Part shown: piece by piece, positions 1-12,500 of the stretch
Numbering within the stretch: position 1 is the first letter of the stretch
How the letters are laid out: each line of letters begins with the position of its first letter
NCBI RefSeq assembly: GCF_030867095.1
Contig: NC_081830.1
Span: 38,006,781 to 38,070,780, forward strand
Reading direction: 5' to 3'
DNA length: 64,000 nucleotides
Source of the DNA: Alligator mississippiensis
Taxonomy: Eukaryota > Chordata > Crocodylia > Alligatoridae
Translations under genes and position numbers: made by a program
The notes under the pieces: model-generated
What the model was told of the DNA's origin: nothing
Databases searched by the model: none
Seen by the model: only the letters and a program-made list of their open reading frames with translations

Positions 1-501
1 TACACAGGGAAGATCACCATCAACCAAGGGAATGTGGAAGGGCTGTTCCGGACCTCCAACCAGCTCCACTTCCCCACTATCCGGAAAGTCTGCAGCCGGT
101 ACCTGAGACAGCAGATGGATGCCACGAATTGCCTGGGTATTTGTGAGTTTGGGGAAAACCATGGCTGCCCAGAGGTGTCTTCTAAGGCTTGGGCTTTCCT
201 GCAGGAGAACTTTGAAGCTGTGTCACATCAGGAAGAGTTTCTCCAGCTCTCCAAGGAGAGGCTGTCTGTCTACCTGTCCAAAGACCAGCTACAGGTACAG
301 GAAGAGCAAAGCCTTGCCGAGGCCATGCTGAGGTGGGTGAGGTACGATAAAGCATCGAGAGTTCAGCACCTGCCAGAGCTCCTGGAACTGGTGCACCTGG
401 TCTCACTGCCAGACCAGTACCTGCAGAACCTGCTCTGCTCAGAGCCCCTGATCCAGGACTCAGAAGCCAGCAAGGCTGTCATCACCAGATACCAGAGCAC
501 G
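1..501 (+). CDS. KLHL30: KLHL30 exon: end of BTB plus BACK domain
   Basis: Reading frame starts at base 1 ([16 protein letters not shown]) and runs to ITRYQST. The splice donor GTCAGT is at 502, so the exon ends in phase 0. The open frame continues to a stop at 537, but the next Kelch exon joins in frame only from 501. BACK-type helices are visible ([27 protein letters not shown]). Confidence 0.9.
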
Positions 502-3500
502 GTCAGTGCTGGGAGGTACAGCAGTGTCTGTGTCTAGGAGGAGCTTCTATCCTGGGAGGAGATGCCCAATGGGAATGTGGATGCTGTCAGATTCCTAGTG
601 GCTGCCAACCAGCCATTGGTAACTCTGCTCCACAAACGATCCAGACAAACCCAAAGTCCCCAGTTAGCTCACATTATAAGTAGGCGCTGGTAGATCCATC
701 TGGAAAGCTGGGTATAATGGAACAAAGGATCCCCTTCTACTGGAATATGAGTGCCTACACTGGGTGGGTGTGGTTTAAATTTACAGTTTATGTGGCACCA
801 TAAAACTTTTAGCTAAGGCATTCCCTAAGGCACTGGTGAGCAGACAAAGTGGTTAGTCAGTTCAACTCAAGTGACCAACACAAACCTTCTTCTGAAATGT
901 GATCTGATCCCACATTGTTCCTAGAAATCCCATAGCATTGGTTTGCATCTGCACTGTAGGGTTCTCTCAGAGCCTGGAAGCATGAATACCACTGGAAAGC
1001 CTGTTCCAGTGAGTATTTTCAACCCAGCTGCAAGCAGAGCATACCACAGTTCTTGCAAAGAGGAGGACCTAGGGGGGCTGAGTCTGCTGGGCTGGCCTTT
1101 GTACAAGCACTGTGATTCCTGGGTGCCAGTCTGAGTCCAATTAGTGCTTCTCTGACTTTCTTGGGTAAAATAAGCATGCACTATTTTGTTTTTGTTCATG
1201 ATTTATTCAAAACAGGCAGGGCCTTTACTTGTTTGATTGACAAGGTGCTTCCCACTCAACCTGTTTCAGGAGCCCTGCTCAGTCTTTTGGCTTCTGTTCA
1301 GAAGTAAAACCAGAACCTTTTTCAGAAGGAAACATCTTTTCACCTACCCACCCAGATCACATCTTTAAAACAAGCCTTGAAATGTACCATGAGGGCCCCC
1401 AGCCCCCCAGGGCTTGAGGAGCAAAATTCCCAACCCAAGGATGTTTCACTGAGTGTCACAGCTAAGTATCACTGCCACACTAGTACATGAAGACAGGAGA
1501 GAGATTGTCTCCTCAGAGCCGAGCCAAGCAGAACATTTTAGATCTGAATCGACAGCTGCATTTGCACCAGGCTCTGATGCAAATATGAGGTGCACATAAT
1601 ATCATTCATGAAGGACAGCAGCAAAATCCATATTTGGATTCTAATGCAGTCATAGAAATAAGTGGAGACCAATTTTAGGTATTGCTGAAAGCCAAGAATT
1701 TGGTGTCTGGGCTTCATCTGGAGTGATTGGTGCAGTATTTTAGGATCTTACAGCTCCATCACATCCTCTAGGGCTGTCATCAGCAGGGATCCTGGTTTTC
1801 TCTGATTTAAAAAAATCCCAAATTTTCTGATTTAGAAAACCCCACAAATCCACATTTTTCCATGATTAAAATGAAACACTACTAATATATAGTGGTGTTT
1901 CATTTTTTGAGAAAGCCAGGATCCCTGGTCATCAGTGAGCTGCCTCCCTTAATTTTGGAGGAGGAGGCAGCAAAAGGAATCAGATGCTGACACTCATTTT
2001 GTGAGGAGTGAGAAGGCAAGCAGGAAGCCACTAGGGCTCAGTGGGCAGAAAGTGCAATCATATAGTATGGATAAAAAAGGCCTGAGGGGGCCTTTCTATG
2101 GATAAATGAGCACAGAAAAGCCTCCAAAAGGCACCTGGTGAGAGAGTGTGGGGAGAGTTGAGCCTGCATCCATCCATCCGTGCATAATTCCAGAGCTGCC
2201 CAGGTGCTGTGTGGCTGGGTCCAGGGCCTAACAGGTGATCACCAGTCTGGGCTGGGGTGGGGTGAGGGGGTAGCAGCAGGTCACCCCACAGTTTGTACTC
2301 TGGACACTGCAGTAGTTTAAGCTGTAGCATCATAAACTGAGGCACAGAGAGGGAGACAGAAAGAGTCCATCTTCAGCTTTACTGGCATTTGCATCTAATA
2401 GTAACTATAGTTAGAGTAACCAAGATCAAGAAGCAGGCCAGGTTGACAAGAGACAGCCAGGCCTGCTGGCCTCCACACACTGGGTGCAGCTCCCACAACT
2501 CTTCCCATCAGCCCTTGTTCTGTTGTCCAAACTTTCTGTTCTGATTTCTGGTGGGAGCTGGCATGTTTCTAAAAGTGCAATGGCACCTGCCCCAAATACC
2601 TTTGAAAGGTTGTGCAGGGCCAGATGAACCCTTCAGCATGTGCCCAGACCCATGGCTCCCATAGGCATATGATGATCTCAGCCTGCATTCAAAATGCAGT
2701 GTTTCCAGTCCTTTTGGTGGGGAGTAAAATGTGACCTTGAGTGTGAGGGATGTGTCTTGAATGTTAGGAACATCTGTCTGAGTCTGCTGAGCCTCCTCAA
2801 GGGAAGAGCAGTGAGCAATCCACTTAGCTCCACACCCACTGCCAAAACAGACCAAGTTCCCATGCTGCCTGGCAGGATCTTGGGGTAACATGTCCCTTTG
2901 GTGCTCAAGAAAACATCACTGTGCTTTAGCCCCAAGCCCCACAGCCCAGTCAGTATGTGTGCGTGGTGGGTCTGAGAAGGATGAGGTGGTGTCCTGGCCT
3001 CCAAGACTTGTGACATTCTTTTAATCTTATTTAAGGTGGAGAATAGATCCTTTGTCCAGAAGAGCCTGCTTGCTCTTCCACAGAAGCTGGAGGAGGTGTT
3101 GGTCGTGGTTGGAGGACGAGTGCTAGAGGAGGAAGAGGAGGATGGGGTGCAGCCACCACGAGTCTCCAGGAACTTTGCTTTTTATGACATCAAGCCCAGT
3201 ATGTACCAAACCAATCAACCAGCCTGTCTGTAAAATGGGTTCAGCATCACACATGCTCTCGCAGCTCAGGCTGAATTTTGCTCCTGTAGTTTCTGGGCTC
3301 TGAAGTGATACAGATGAAGTACTGTTGTAGGCTGCAGCAGAATGGTGGCCACCATGGGATTTCTCAGCTACCCTCCCAGAGTGGCTCTCATCCCTGTGAA
3401 GCTGCTGGGGTAGTGGCCCAGGATCCAGCCATATCAGCTTAGGGATACAAGGTGTGATGTAAGATACGCAGTCATGCCCTTTCCGAACCTTTTCCCCCTA

Positions 3501-6500
3501 TGACAGGGTCATGTCTGACAGTAACAGCATGGTGGACTGGTCTCCTCTGGGTCTCTCATATCATCTTTTGGAATAAGTAATTTAGGGTGGTGTTACAGGT
3601 TACCTTTAAACCATCATAAAGACATTTCAAATGAGAGCCTTCACCCATTAAAGGGTTACCCTTTAAACAATTCAAAGATAAACCAAGTGAAGTGTGGGCT
3701 ATCGTTGTTCTGTCTTATCCAGGGTATTGTTAGCTCCAGGGGGATAACATGCTTAATTTGCAGTCCTCCAGCATCCCAGGATGGACAGCTCCCAGCCCCT
3801 CTCCCCATTCCCATCCTTCACACTTCTATTCCTTACCCTTCTCCCCTCTACACTGAGAGCAGCTGCTTTGAGCATCTTAAGTACAGCAAAACTGTGGAGC
3901 AGGGAAGCATGGTTCCTCAGCATCATGGTCTTGCTGTGCAGTGGCTCCACACTCAGCACAGAATTGCCAGGACTTAAGTGCAAGGAGAGCATGCAGCAGG
4001 GAGAGGCATGCCCAGCTTGCTGGTCTTGCTGTGTGGCAGCTCTATACTCAGAGCCGAGCTGTGGGAGGTTAACCTCTGGGAGCTCCACTCTCAGCATGGA
4101 GTCACCACCATAACTGCAATGAGACCCCAGGCTCCTGGGTCTCACTCTGGTGTAGATCTCCTCTCAGCATGGAGCTGCTGCCCAGCAAGACCTCCTGAAA
4201 TTTATGCAGCAGCTCCACTATGAGAATGGAGCTGCCAGGGATTAACCCCCCAGCAACTCCACTCTCAGCATAGAGCTGCCAGTTAACTAATCACTCTAGT
4301 GAGTCTCAACGAGGTTTACCATGGCATCCTGGGGTACCCTGAGATACTCTCAAAGGTGCCACACAGTGTTAGCACTGTTAGGTTTACAAACATGATTCAT
4401 AAGATAAACCAAGAGACTTCAAATAAGAAATCAAGATGTTAGAAGCACTTTGCCCTGTTGGGCTCTTTCTGAATTCTTCACTGCAGAAGAATTGCTCTAT
4501 TATATTTTCATAGTATAAAAAATGAGTGAAATCTAAGAGCTGGCATTTACTGAGGTGTGCCTTGAGTCTATCAAGGGGTGCCTGGAGTCTATTGAGAGGT
4601 GCCTCAAGTAGCCCTTCATCAAGGGTATTTAAATACATTCAGTTCACTGGAGGTAGAGAAGAAGAGACAAACAGCTGCTAGGAAGGGTACTGCCCAGACA
4701 GACGTCAAGTACCTACCAAAGCCATGCTTAGCTCTTATGTGGAACTTGTCATCTATGTATTTCAAAGTACTTTGCAAAGGAAGCTCAAAATTATCTCTCA
4801 CTTTGGGAAACAGGCAGAGGCTTCCCAACACTACACGGCAAGCTAGCAGCAGAACTTAGCTCTCCTGAATGGATCAGGGCATAAACCAGGCAACACTGCT
4901 CCTTCCCTGTTTGGGCCCTGTTACCACATGAACACTATCAAGGATGGGATGGTGGCAGAGAGACCTTTCATTCCCTCCAGGCCATAACTGAGGTATGTGG
5001 GTGGAGGTTTGCAATGTTTCTGCCTATGCCATACTTACTATGTGGATAAATTCAGGGATTCATGCTCTAGGGCAGCATCTCTCAACCTGTGGGTCATGAT
5101 CCAAAAGCAGGTCACAGCAATATATGAAAGGGTTGTGAAGAAACTAAAAAAATGGATCAACAAACTTTAAAAAGGGATTCTCTTTTAGAGGAGAAACATT
5201 TGCAGGCTGGCAGAGTTCCAGCCTGCAAGGGGCTGCTTGGGGCTGGGGGCAGCGGGAGGAGGGTGATCAGGTGGGGGTGCTATGTGCAAGTGCACATGCA
5301 CACATGCACAGGGCAGCCAGGCAGTGTGGAATGCAGCTCCCTGCAGGCAAGTCTACGGGGTGGTGGGCATAGATGATGTGTCAGGGGGGCAGAGAGGCAC
5401 AGGCAACACCCCACCTGAGCTACAGCTATGGTCTGAGGGGAACGGCGGCAGCAGCCGGGCCATGGTGGTGGGGTAGAGCCGTGGCACAGCACATGAGCAG
5501 CTGGCAGCAGGAGAAGGTGAGAGCAACACGCCCTTTCCCCTCTACCACCTTGTTCATTACTCCTGTGCTGCCGACAGCATGTGCTGGCACAGGGGTTCTG
5601 GTGGCAGTGGCAGCAATGAGTCTCGCTGCCTCTCTCTGCCCTTCTGTGCCGACTCCTACCTGATGGGCCATGGAGGTGGCTCCTGCCCATCAGGTGTAGC
5701 CCCATGTCTGCTGTGGGTGCACAAATCTGGGGGTCATGTGCTTCCCCCCATGCCCCACACCTCCCCCCATCCCACATACCCATCCCCTGCCCCACACACT
5801 GGGGGGCTGGGGCCTGGGGGCAGGGGGCAGCAGGTCAGGAGTGAGGGGCACCAGCAGGGCCAGGGGATGCTTTCTACTTAAACTGTTTACTGGGTTGGGA
5901 CTGGCCATCGCTGTTTACAAATGGGTTCTGGTACAAAAAGTTTGAGAACCACTACTCTAGGGCACCTTTAACCAGAGCTAAATCAACCAGAGAAAAAGCA
6001 TTCTCCTTGCTGAGCCTCCCTTCACCTCCCTTTTCTCTGCCTCTGAGCTACATGCCATCCTCCCCTTCTCCACCACCCCAAAGACGCAATACTCTTGGCT
6101 CCTGTCCACCCCGCCAGCCCCTCTACTGGCAAGGCACAGTTGTGCAGGTCTTGAGAAAACATTAAGCCTTATTATCTGTGACAGCTCTGAAACAGCTTTA
6201 ACTTCATGATGGCCTCACAGTCCACAGGTTGAAAATGTGTTAAAGGTAACCTGTAGCAACACCTATAGATCAAGAGAATGGGCAGCTGAGGGTGGTATGT
6301 GGTCATCCTCAGACAGCTGAATGTGCCTTGCTGTAGTGTTAGTGACAATGTGCATCACTTGTGGCCCAGAGAACAGTGCCCTGATCCAGGAATCAGGAGG
6401 CTTGTCTGCTTGTCGTGACCCTGCCACTGACTTGGCCTAGTCACTTTGTCCTCCGTATTTAAGCAAAGGGGTCCGAAGTCAGTAGCTAGTTTTGAAAATG

Positions 6501-9500
6501 TGGACCTTTCCTCAGTTGGTGGGATGATACTAATGCACCTGGGAGACTGGGATGGCAAATGCCAGCTGCTATTACTTGTGGCAGAAGCAGAGTCCTCAGT
6601 TAGAGCCCCTGCACAAGAAGATATGGAGTGCCTCAGGTTGCATCTGCCTCGCATTTGGAGGTTTGACTGTAGCATGTGTAGACAAAACCAGCCTAGATTT
6701 AGTGAGCTCAGGTACAGGAGACAGTGAAGCCACAGTGGCACGGGCTTAAGCCACCAAGTACAAAAGCTTGCACAGCCCAATAGAAGCCCATCCTGTCACA
6801 GCATCCCTATGATTGGTATCTAAAGGGACCTATCTTAAAGCTAGCTCAGGTCTGGCTGCTCATCTGTGCTGTGGTCACACCTCTGGCTGCTGATGTGTGT
6901 ACTACTGAATAAACTGACTTTGCTCAATAGTTATAATGAAGCAGATCCACTGCATACTCTCAATGCAAGTCACTCCAGTCTAGGGGAAAGGTGCTCCCCA
7001 GAAAGTTAGGAGTATTGCTGTGCAGGTATAAGTTACACTAGTATAATGTGTGCATGTGTGTGTCAATGCCCTCAGTCAGTTTCATATTGTGGTACTACTT
7101 TGTTCAAAATTAACTGGCTTTCCCACTGCCTAGTGGCATGATCCCCTAATAGTGCCTGTGGCAGGCCTCCAGCCTGGGTGAAGGGGGTCCCTCCAGCCTG
7201 GGTGAAGGGGTTCCCTGTCTGCTCTTTACTATGGAGTAAATTTACTACAGTGGAAAATCCATGGTAAATGACTACAATAATCATGACATGTGCCTGTGCT
7301 CAGTCATGGTGGCTCCTTTGTTCCTCCCTTCCAGACAGCCATAGTCTGGCTCCACTGGCCTGTGCGCCAGAACTCCCCCTGAGGTCAGTGGTGTTCGACT
7401 GGGAGGGAGCAGACTTTGAGAGCATTGTTCATTGTTTCTCCTGGGTGCCACCGAATGAGGCTGGGGTTGGCACCAGGAAGTGTGTGCTATGCAAATGCCT
7501 CACATTTCATGCAGCTCCAATGTCCAAGCTAATTTTAAAATGCAGCTTTAAAAAACACAACAGCCTCTGGGCTGTGAAGCTGCTCACAGTTTCCGAGTCT
7601 GTAAACCCTTTGCGAGTTCCATAACGACTCAAACTCTCGGCCCTGAGACCACGGCATGAAGCACAGCCCTGGCAGCAAACAAACAAGCAGAGCGTGCCAG
7701 GATCTAAACTCCCCATGAATCCATGACATAAGAGGTTTAGACACAAGCAGCAAAGTGTCCGAGTTCAGCATGGAGTGAAGCAGTCGTCACTGAACAGGGG
7801 GTTTCAGGGTGAGGTAATGATCCATGTTCCCTTGGTTTTTTTCACTCCCTGAGCAGCTGCCCCACTGGCTGAGGTAGAGCTGGGAGCCTGTCAGGCAGGC
7901 CAGCAAACACCCAGCGTTACAACAGTTCTGTTCCCTAGGTGATCAAAAGCATGAATCAGAGCTGCTGCGGATTGAGGTGTGGGAACAGGGCATAATCCTG
8001 GCAGCATGATGCAATCAGAGGAGACGTTGACAACATCATGATTGTGAGGACTTGAGCAGGAGGAGAGTTAATGGACAGATACACCTTCCCACTGGAGCCA
8101 ACTTAACATAGCCATATCTCATCCTAGCCATGTGCTGTCGTAGGGGCCTATTCCAAAGGACTATTGACTTCAGTATCCAGGTTGTAAGGTAGTGGTAGAG
8201 ACAGCATTGAACATTTCAGGGATACTATGGTGTGATGTGTTTCAGTGTGAGCACAGTAATCAATAAGTGAGAGCTGTAGTTGTGCATGCCGTGGGAAGCA
8301 TAAGCAATCTCAGGCTGCTAGGAATCACCACTCCAGGGGTAGGGGACATAGCCCTTCCATTTACAGCGATGCCCAGACAGGTGCATTAGGTACATGAGGC
8401 CTTGGTGATTGTCAGAGGCAGGTTGCAGAGAGTTTGATACTTCTTTAAAGGTGGGCACTGCTAACATTTCATTGAAGTCAAGATCCCCAGATGGAATAAA
8501 TTGATGGAAGACCACTGAAGACAATGGAGATAGGTTGATTTCCTCCAGAGGAGTACGCAGCCTACAGAATTGGAGGATTTCCACTGCAATGTCACATTTT
8601 ATCTTAGACTGTGCGGGGCCTAAGAGTAGAACCAGTTCAGTTCCATCTGAATTATTTTTTTAAGCATCCTACCCGCATCAGAGGGAACTGTGTTCTACCC
8701 AAGACAACTGGGAAACACTGGTTGGCTTTTGGAAGAAGCTAAAATAGCCTTTTTTGGAATACAGATGCATTTAGGCTTCCTATTTTGCTCTCCCAAGGTA
8801 TTTTCAGAGGTAAATGATTGGAAGTCTCCAACTATCTTCATTTTAAAGCTTTGGTGGACTTTGGCCAGCTTGGTGTACTAAGGAGTTGCTTGGTGTCCAA
8901 TTCAGTATTCCTTCTACTCATACCTGTGGGGATTGGGCTGTTCATTTGTCTCAAGAACCATGTGATAAATGGAAAAGGACTAAAAAAGGACAGTGAAATC
9001 TGGAGAAACAGGCAGGTTAACAATGTTAACATGATCCTACTTGTCATTTATTCATGGTAAAGAGTGTTGCCTTTTGGACTAACATTAAGCAAGATAGGAG
9101 CATGAGAAAACTCAGCATATGTAGTGGTTTAAGATGGCATATCATTTCAAAGCCTTTTGATTCTTTATCACTTGGTTTTTCTGTTTTCCAGAGAGATGGA
9201 TGGCTCTTCCGGATTTTCCCGATTACAATAAATGGGGCTTTTCAGTGGTGGCGCTAAATAACGATGTTTATGTCACAGGTATGTAATGCAGGCTCCGTTC
9301 TTGAGCCCACTCATGGAACCTGAACTGGAACCACATTTGTAGACCCCCTCATACATTCTTGGGTTCAGTCATCCTGGTGACCTCTCCATTAGCTCTTGTC
9401 TTGTTTGGTCAGAGACAGTAGAAGACAATTTAATAAATGTTCCTCTGCAGCTGGCATCCAGGGTATGCTAAGCCAACAAACAACAGCAGCTTGGCAGAAG

Positions 9501-12500
9501 TTCTGTGCCATCACACTGGCCTTGAGCCATTCTCACATGTTATGGAAGACTGGAGCTCTCTGATTTAATTAATTGACATTAATGAATTTTAGTTAATGTA
9601 ATTGACATTAATGAATTTTAGTTAATGTAATTGCCAGACCACTTCAAAAAATAATCCATGACAGCATAGTGTCCTAAATTAATTGTGTGCGACACTGTGA
9701 ACGTCATACCCTCCCCCTTGCTTGGAGGGGGTAGTTTCTTGTGAGAGAACTTGTGCTCTCTTCCCACCAAGGTGGTACTGGCTGGAGTTCCTCTCTCTCG
9801 AACTGTTGGGGATCAGGGTTTCTTAACTGAGAGGTCTCTCCTCGGGGTCTTATTCCCTCTCAAAGTATCCCTCCCCTGAAATGTAGTGACTGTTCCAGAC
9901 TTCTGGTTTTGGTGAGCAATAGATTAGTTTGTTTTTTATCTTCTGGCTTTTCTTCTTATTGAGGTGAAGCGACCAAGAGTACATGAGACTGTAGCTGGTA
10001 TTTGTTTACCAATGTGTCTTCTCTGTCTGTTTGATTTAAGGCTTGATAGATGTTAAGGTCACAGATCAAATCAGTCTTACAGTGTTTTCTTTCTTTGTGA
10101 ATGGTGGGTTTCTCTTCCTAGGTGGCTCCCGAGGCACACGGCATGATACATGGTCCACAACTCAGTCCTGGTGCTTCCGCCTCAAGGAAGGTGCATGGAA
10201 ACCCATTGCTCCAATGCTGAAATCCCGAACAAATCATTCCAGCGCTGTCCTCAATGGAGAGATCTATGTCATTGGAGGTAGGGACCCTGTAGTAGACCTT
10301 CCCTGTCCACCTCACCTCTTGTGTCTGTCAGTCTGATAAGGCTACAGTACAACACATGTCAAAATACCATGGTCCAGTAATGCATCCTGGCAGTATTCAA
10401 GTACAAGGAGACCTGTGGGTGTTGATACCTGCAGATATCACACCCAGGGCCATGCAGCCAATGGTGGCAGGTGGCTGTTGGCACACATGCTCATCCCCCA
10501 CCCCCTCCAAGCACATAGGCACACTCCTGCTTGAGTCTTGCCTTCCTTTTACAAATGATGCCAACCTGGTTGCCTATTTAAAACATTTTCAGTCAGGCAG
10601 GCACCGTTGTGCCTTCTCCAATGCCACCCCTTGGATCTGAGAACAGCTCTTCATAAACTTCCTTCCAACAAGGGCAGCTCATTCTCTTCCGTTAAGCCCC
10701 TCCTTCAAACTCTTCCTTGCTCTGGCACCTACAAAACCATAGAACTGATTCTGGACTATCACAATGATGGGTATTATCTTACTGCTTCCTTTTGTATTCC
10801 ATGTTTGCTGTATCCCTGTGTAGCCCCTTATCCTTAGACTATAAGTTTTATCAGGACAGGTTTTATGTGATGTGTCCATATAGTGCCCAGTGCAGTCGTC
10901 ATCTTACTCTCGGTTCTCCTCTTCCCTGCCTTCCTACCTTTATTTGCAGGTACCACCATGGATGTTGTGGAGGTGGAGTGCTATGACCCCTATAACAACA
11001 GCTGGAGCTCCATCAGCCCTGCCCTGAAGTATGTCAGCAACTTTACTGCAGCTGGGTGCCTGGGGAAACTCTACCTCATTGGCTCATGTGCAGTCAAGTA
11101 CAATGCATTGACCCTGCAGTGTTACAACCCTGTCATAGGTAAGAAAAAGGAGACTCAACAGGGCATTCATGCATTACAGCCCAGTCCTCAATGTTACTTA
11201 GGTTTCTAACTCCCACTGATTTCTGGCACCAAAATTGAGGATATGGATCTAAGGGCCAAACTTGGAGGGTCCTTCCAAACAGTGCTGTGTCATTTCTGGC
11301 ACACACACATTAGCCTGTTAACCTGCAACACGTGTGCCAATCTGTATGAAAGCAGGGTACAAGGACAGAAGCAGGGCACGTGTGAGCCAATTGACGAGCT
11401 TGTGATGCATGAATTAGAACACATATCAGCCTGGTAGACCAAAACTAGGGGCTATCGTATCTGCTGGCATCGTTGTACTGTTTTTGCATCAGGAGCAAGG
11501 GCTTCCTGCAGGGAGATTCTGTACGTTCTGCACGAGGTCCTAACATCTTGGATCTGACCCTCAGCTGGGATAAATCAATATAGTTCCATTGCCGTCAGGG
11601 GTGCCCCTTGCTCCCTCTTAGCCTGTAAAACCTGCACTAAGTGCTCTTAATTTAAACTTAGTCACATTCACTTATTTAAAATATAAGATAAATTCAGCTG
11701 TCTCTAATGCTTTGCTTACTGTATTTTCTTGCATATATTCTGCACTTTTCCCCTCAAACCCAGATGGTGAAAATTGGGGTGTGCATTATACTTGAGAAAA
11801 ACAGATCCTTGTTGGCCTGGAAATTTGGTGGTGAGGGGGCAATGTCAGTATTAATTACCCTGGCTCTGGGAGCCATGGCATTTAACACAGCCACTGGTCC
11901 CCAAGTGCCCAATTTCTGGACCCATGGGGAGGCCCCTCAGCCAGATGTCATGGCTTCATGTGCCAAATCAGGCTGGCACACGGGGTCAGACCCACCACAT
12001 GGCCTGGAGCCAGTGCATGACCCTGGACCCAGTGCATGGCCCCAGATCCAGTATGTGGTCCTGGACTGTATATTGCACTTTTCTGTTTTACAGTTTTAAG
12101 GATGATCAAACTGGGCTGGCCTCATCCAGCTTCTGCCCCCAAGACTTAACTCCCATCTCACCTTCTTTTTTAATTCAGCGAATGTTCAGTCTGCATCAGA
12201 CTGTGACACTGTGACATCAGACTGGACACTCTTATGTACAGAGCTGGCACTGCTGTTTATCCAGCGAGACAATGTACATGTACATTACATTACAGTGCTG
12301 GATTGGAACATGACAGGGCAATGATGCTTGGAGGACCTTAAAAGTTATTTTGGAGGCCATTAGTGTCTCATATATTTGGAAGTCTCTTTAATTGCACTGG
12401 CACTTGTGTCCTTTGAATCACTTAAAAGTCTCAGATGCACGGTCATGGTATCATATAAAGTGACTCAGCCCTAGAATAGCTGGAGTAATATGACTTGTAT

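Larger units (their letters stand above)
3585..6263. mobile_element. Probable 2.7-kb DNA transposon remnant with inverted ends
   Basis: The 16-bp sequence TACAGGTTACCTTTAA at 3594-3609 recurs in perfect inverted orientation at 6240-6255, and the inverted match extends imperfectly outward through GGTGGTG/GGTGTTG. This suggests a single DNA element whose interior was later hit by the hAT at 5073-5954. I could not settle a target duplication, so superfamily and exact ends are open. No transposase was recognised. Confidence 0.5.
3199..9191 (+). other. KLHL30 longest intron, repeat-rich
   Basis: The 6-kb intron contains a probable 2.7-kb terminal-inverted-repeat element (about 3585-6263), a hAT element nested in it (5073-5954), a palindromic degenerate repeat (about 3850-4290), MIR-like remnants near 4790 and 6361, and a short tandem duplication at 7166-7216. 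From about 7220 to 9190 I see no recognisable element or exon. Confidence 0.65.

Noticed and set aside
502-537. Read-through extension of the KLHL30 BACK exon to a stop at 537
   Set aside because: A GTCAGT donor at 502 joins in frame to the Kelch exon at 3036; the extension would give a protein without a propeller.
5280-5795. 171-codon minus-strand open frame and its neighbours
   Set aside because: They are inside the GC-rich interior of the 882-bp hAT element and show no transposase motif.
11707-12099. Open frame of 130 codons and possible inverted ends ACTGTA..GCATATA
   Set aside because: The inverted match is too poor to define an element and the frame has no recognisable domain.
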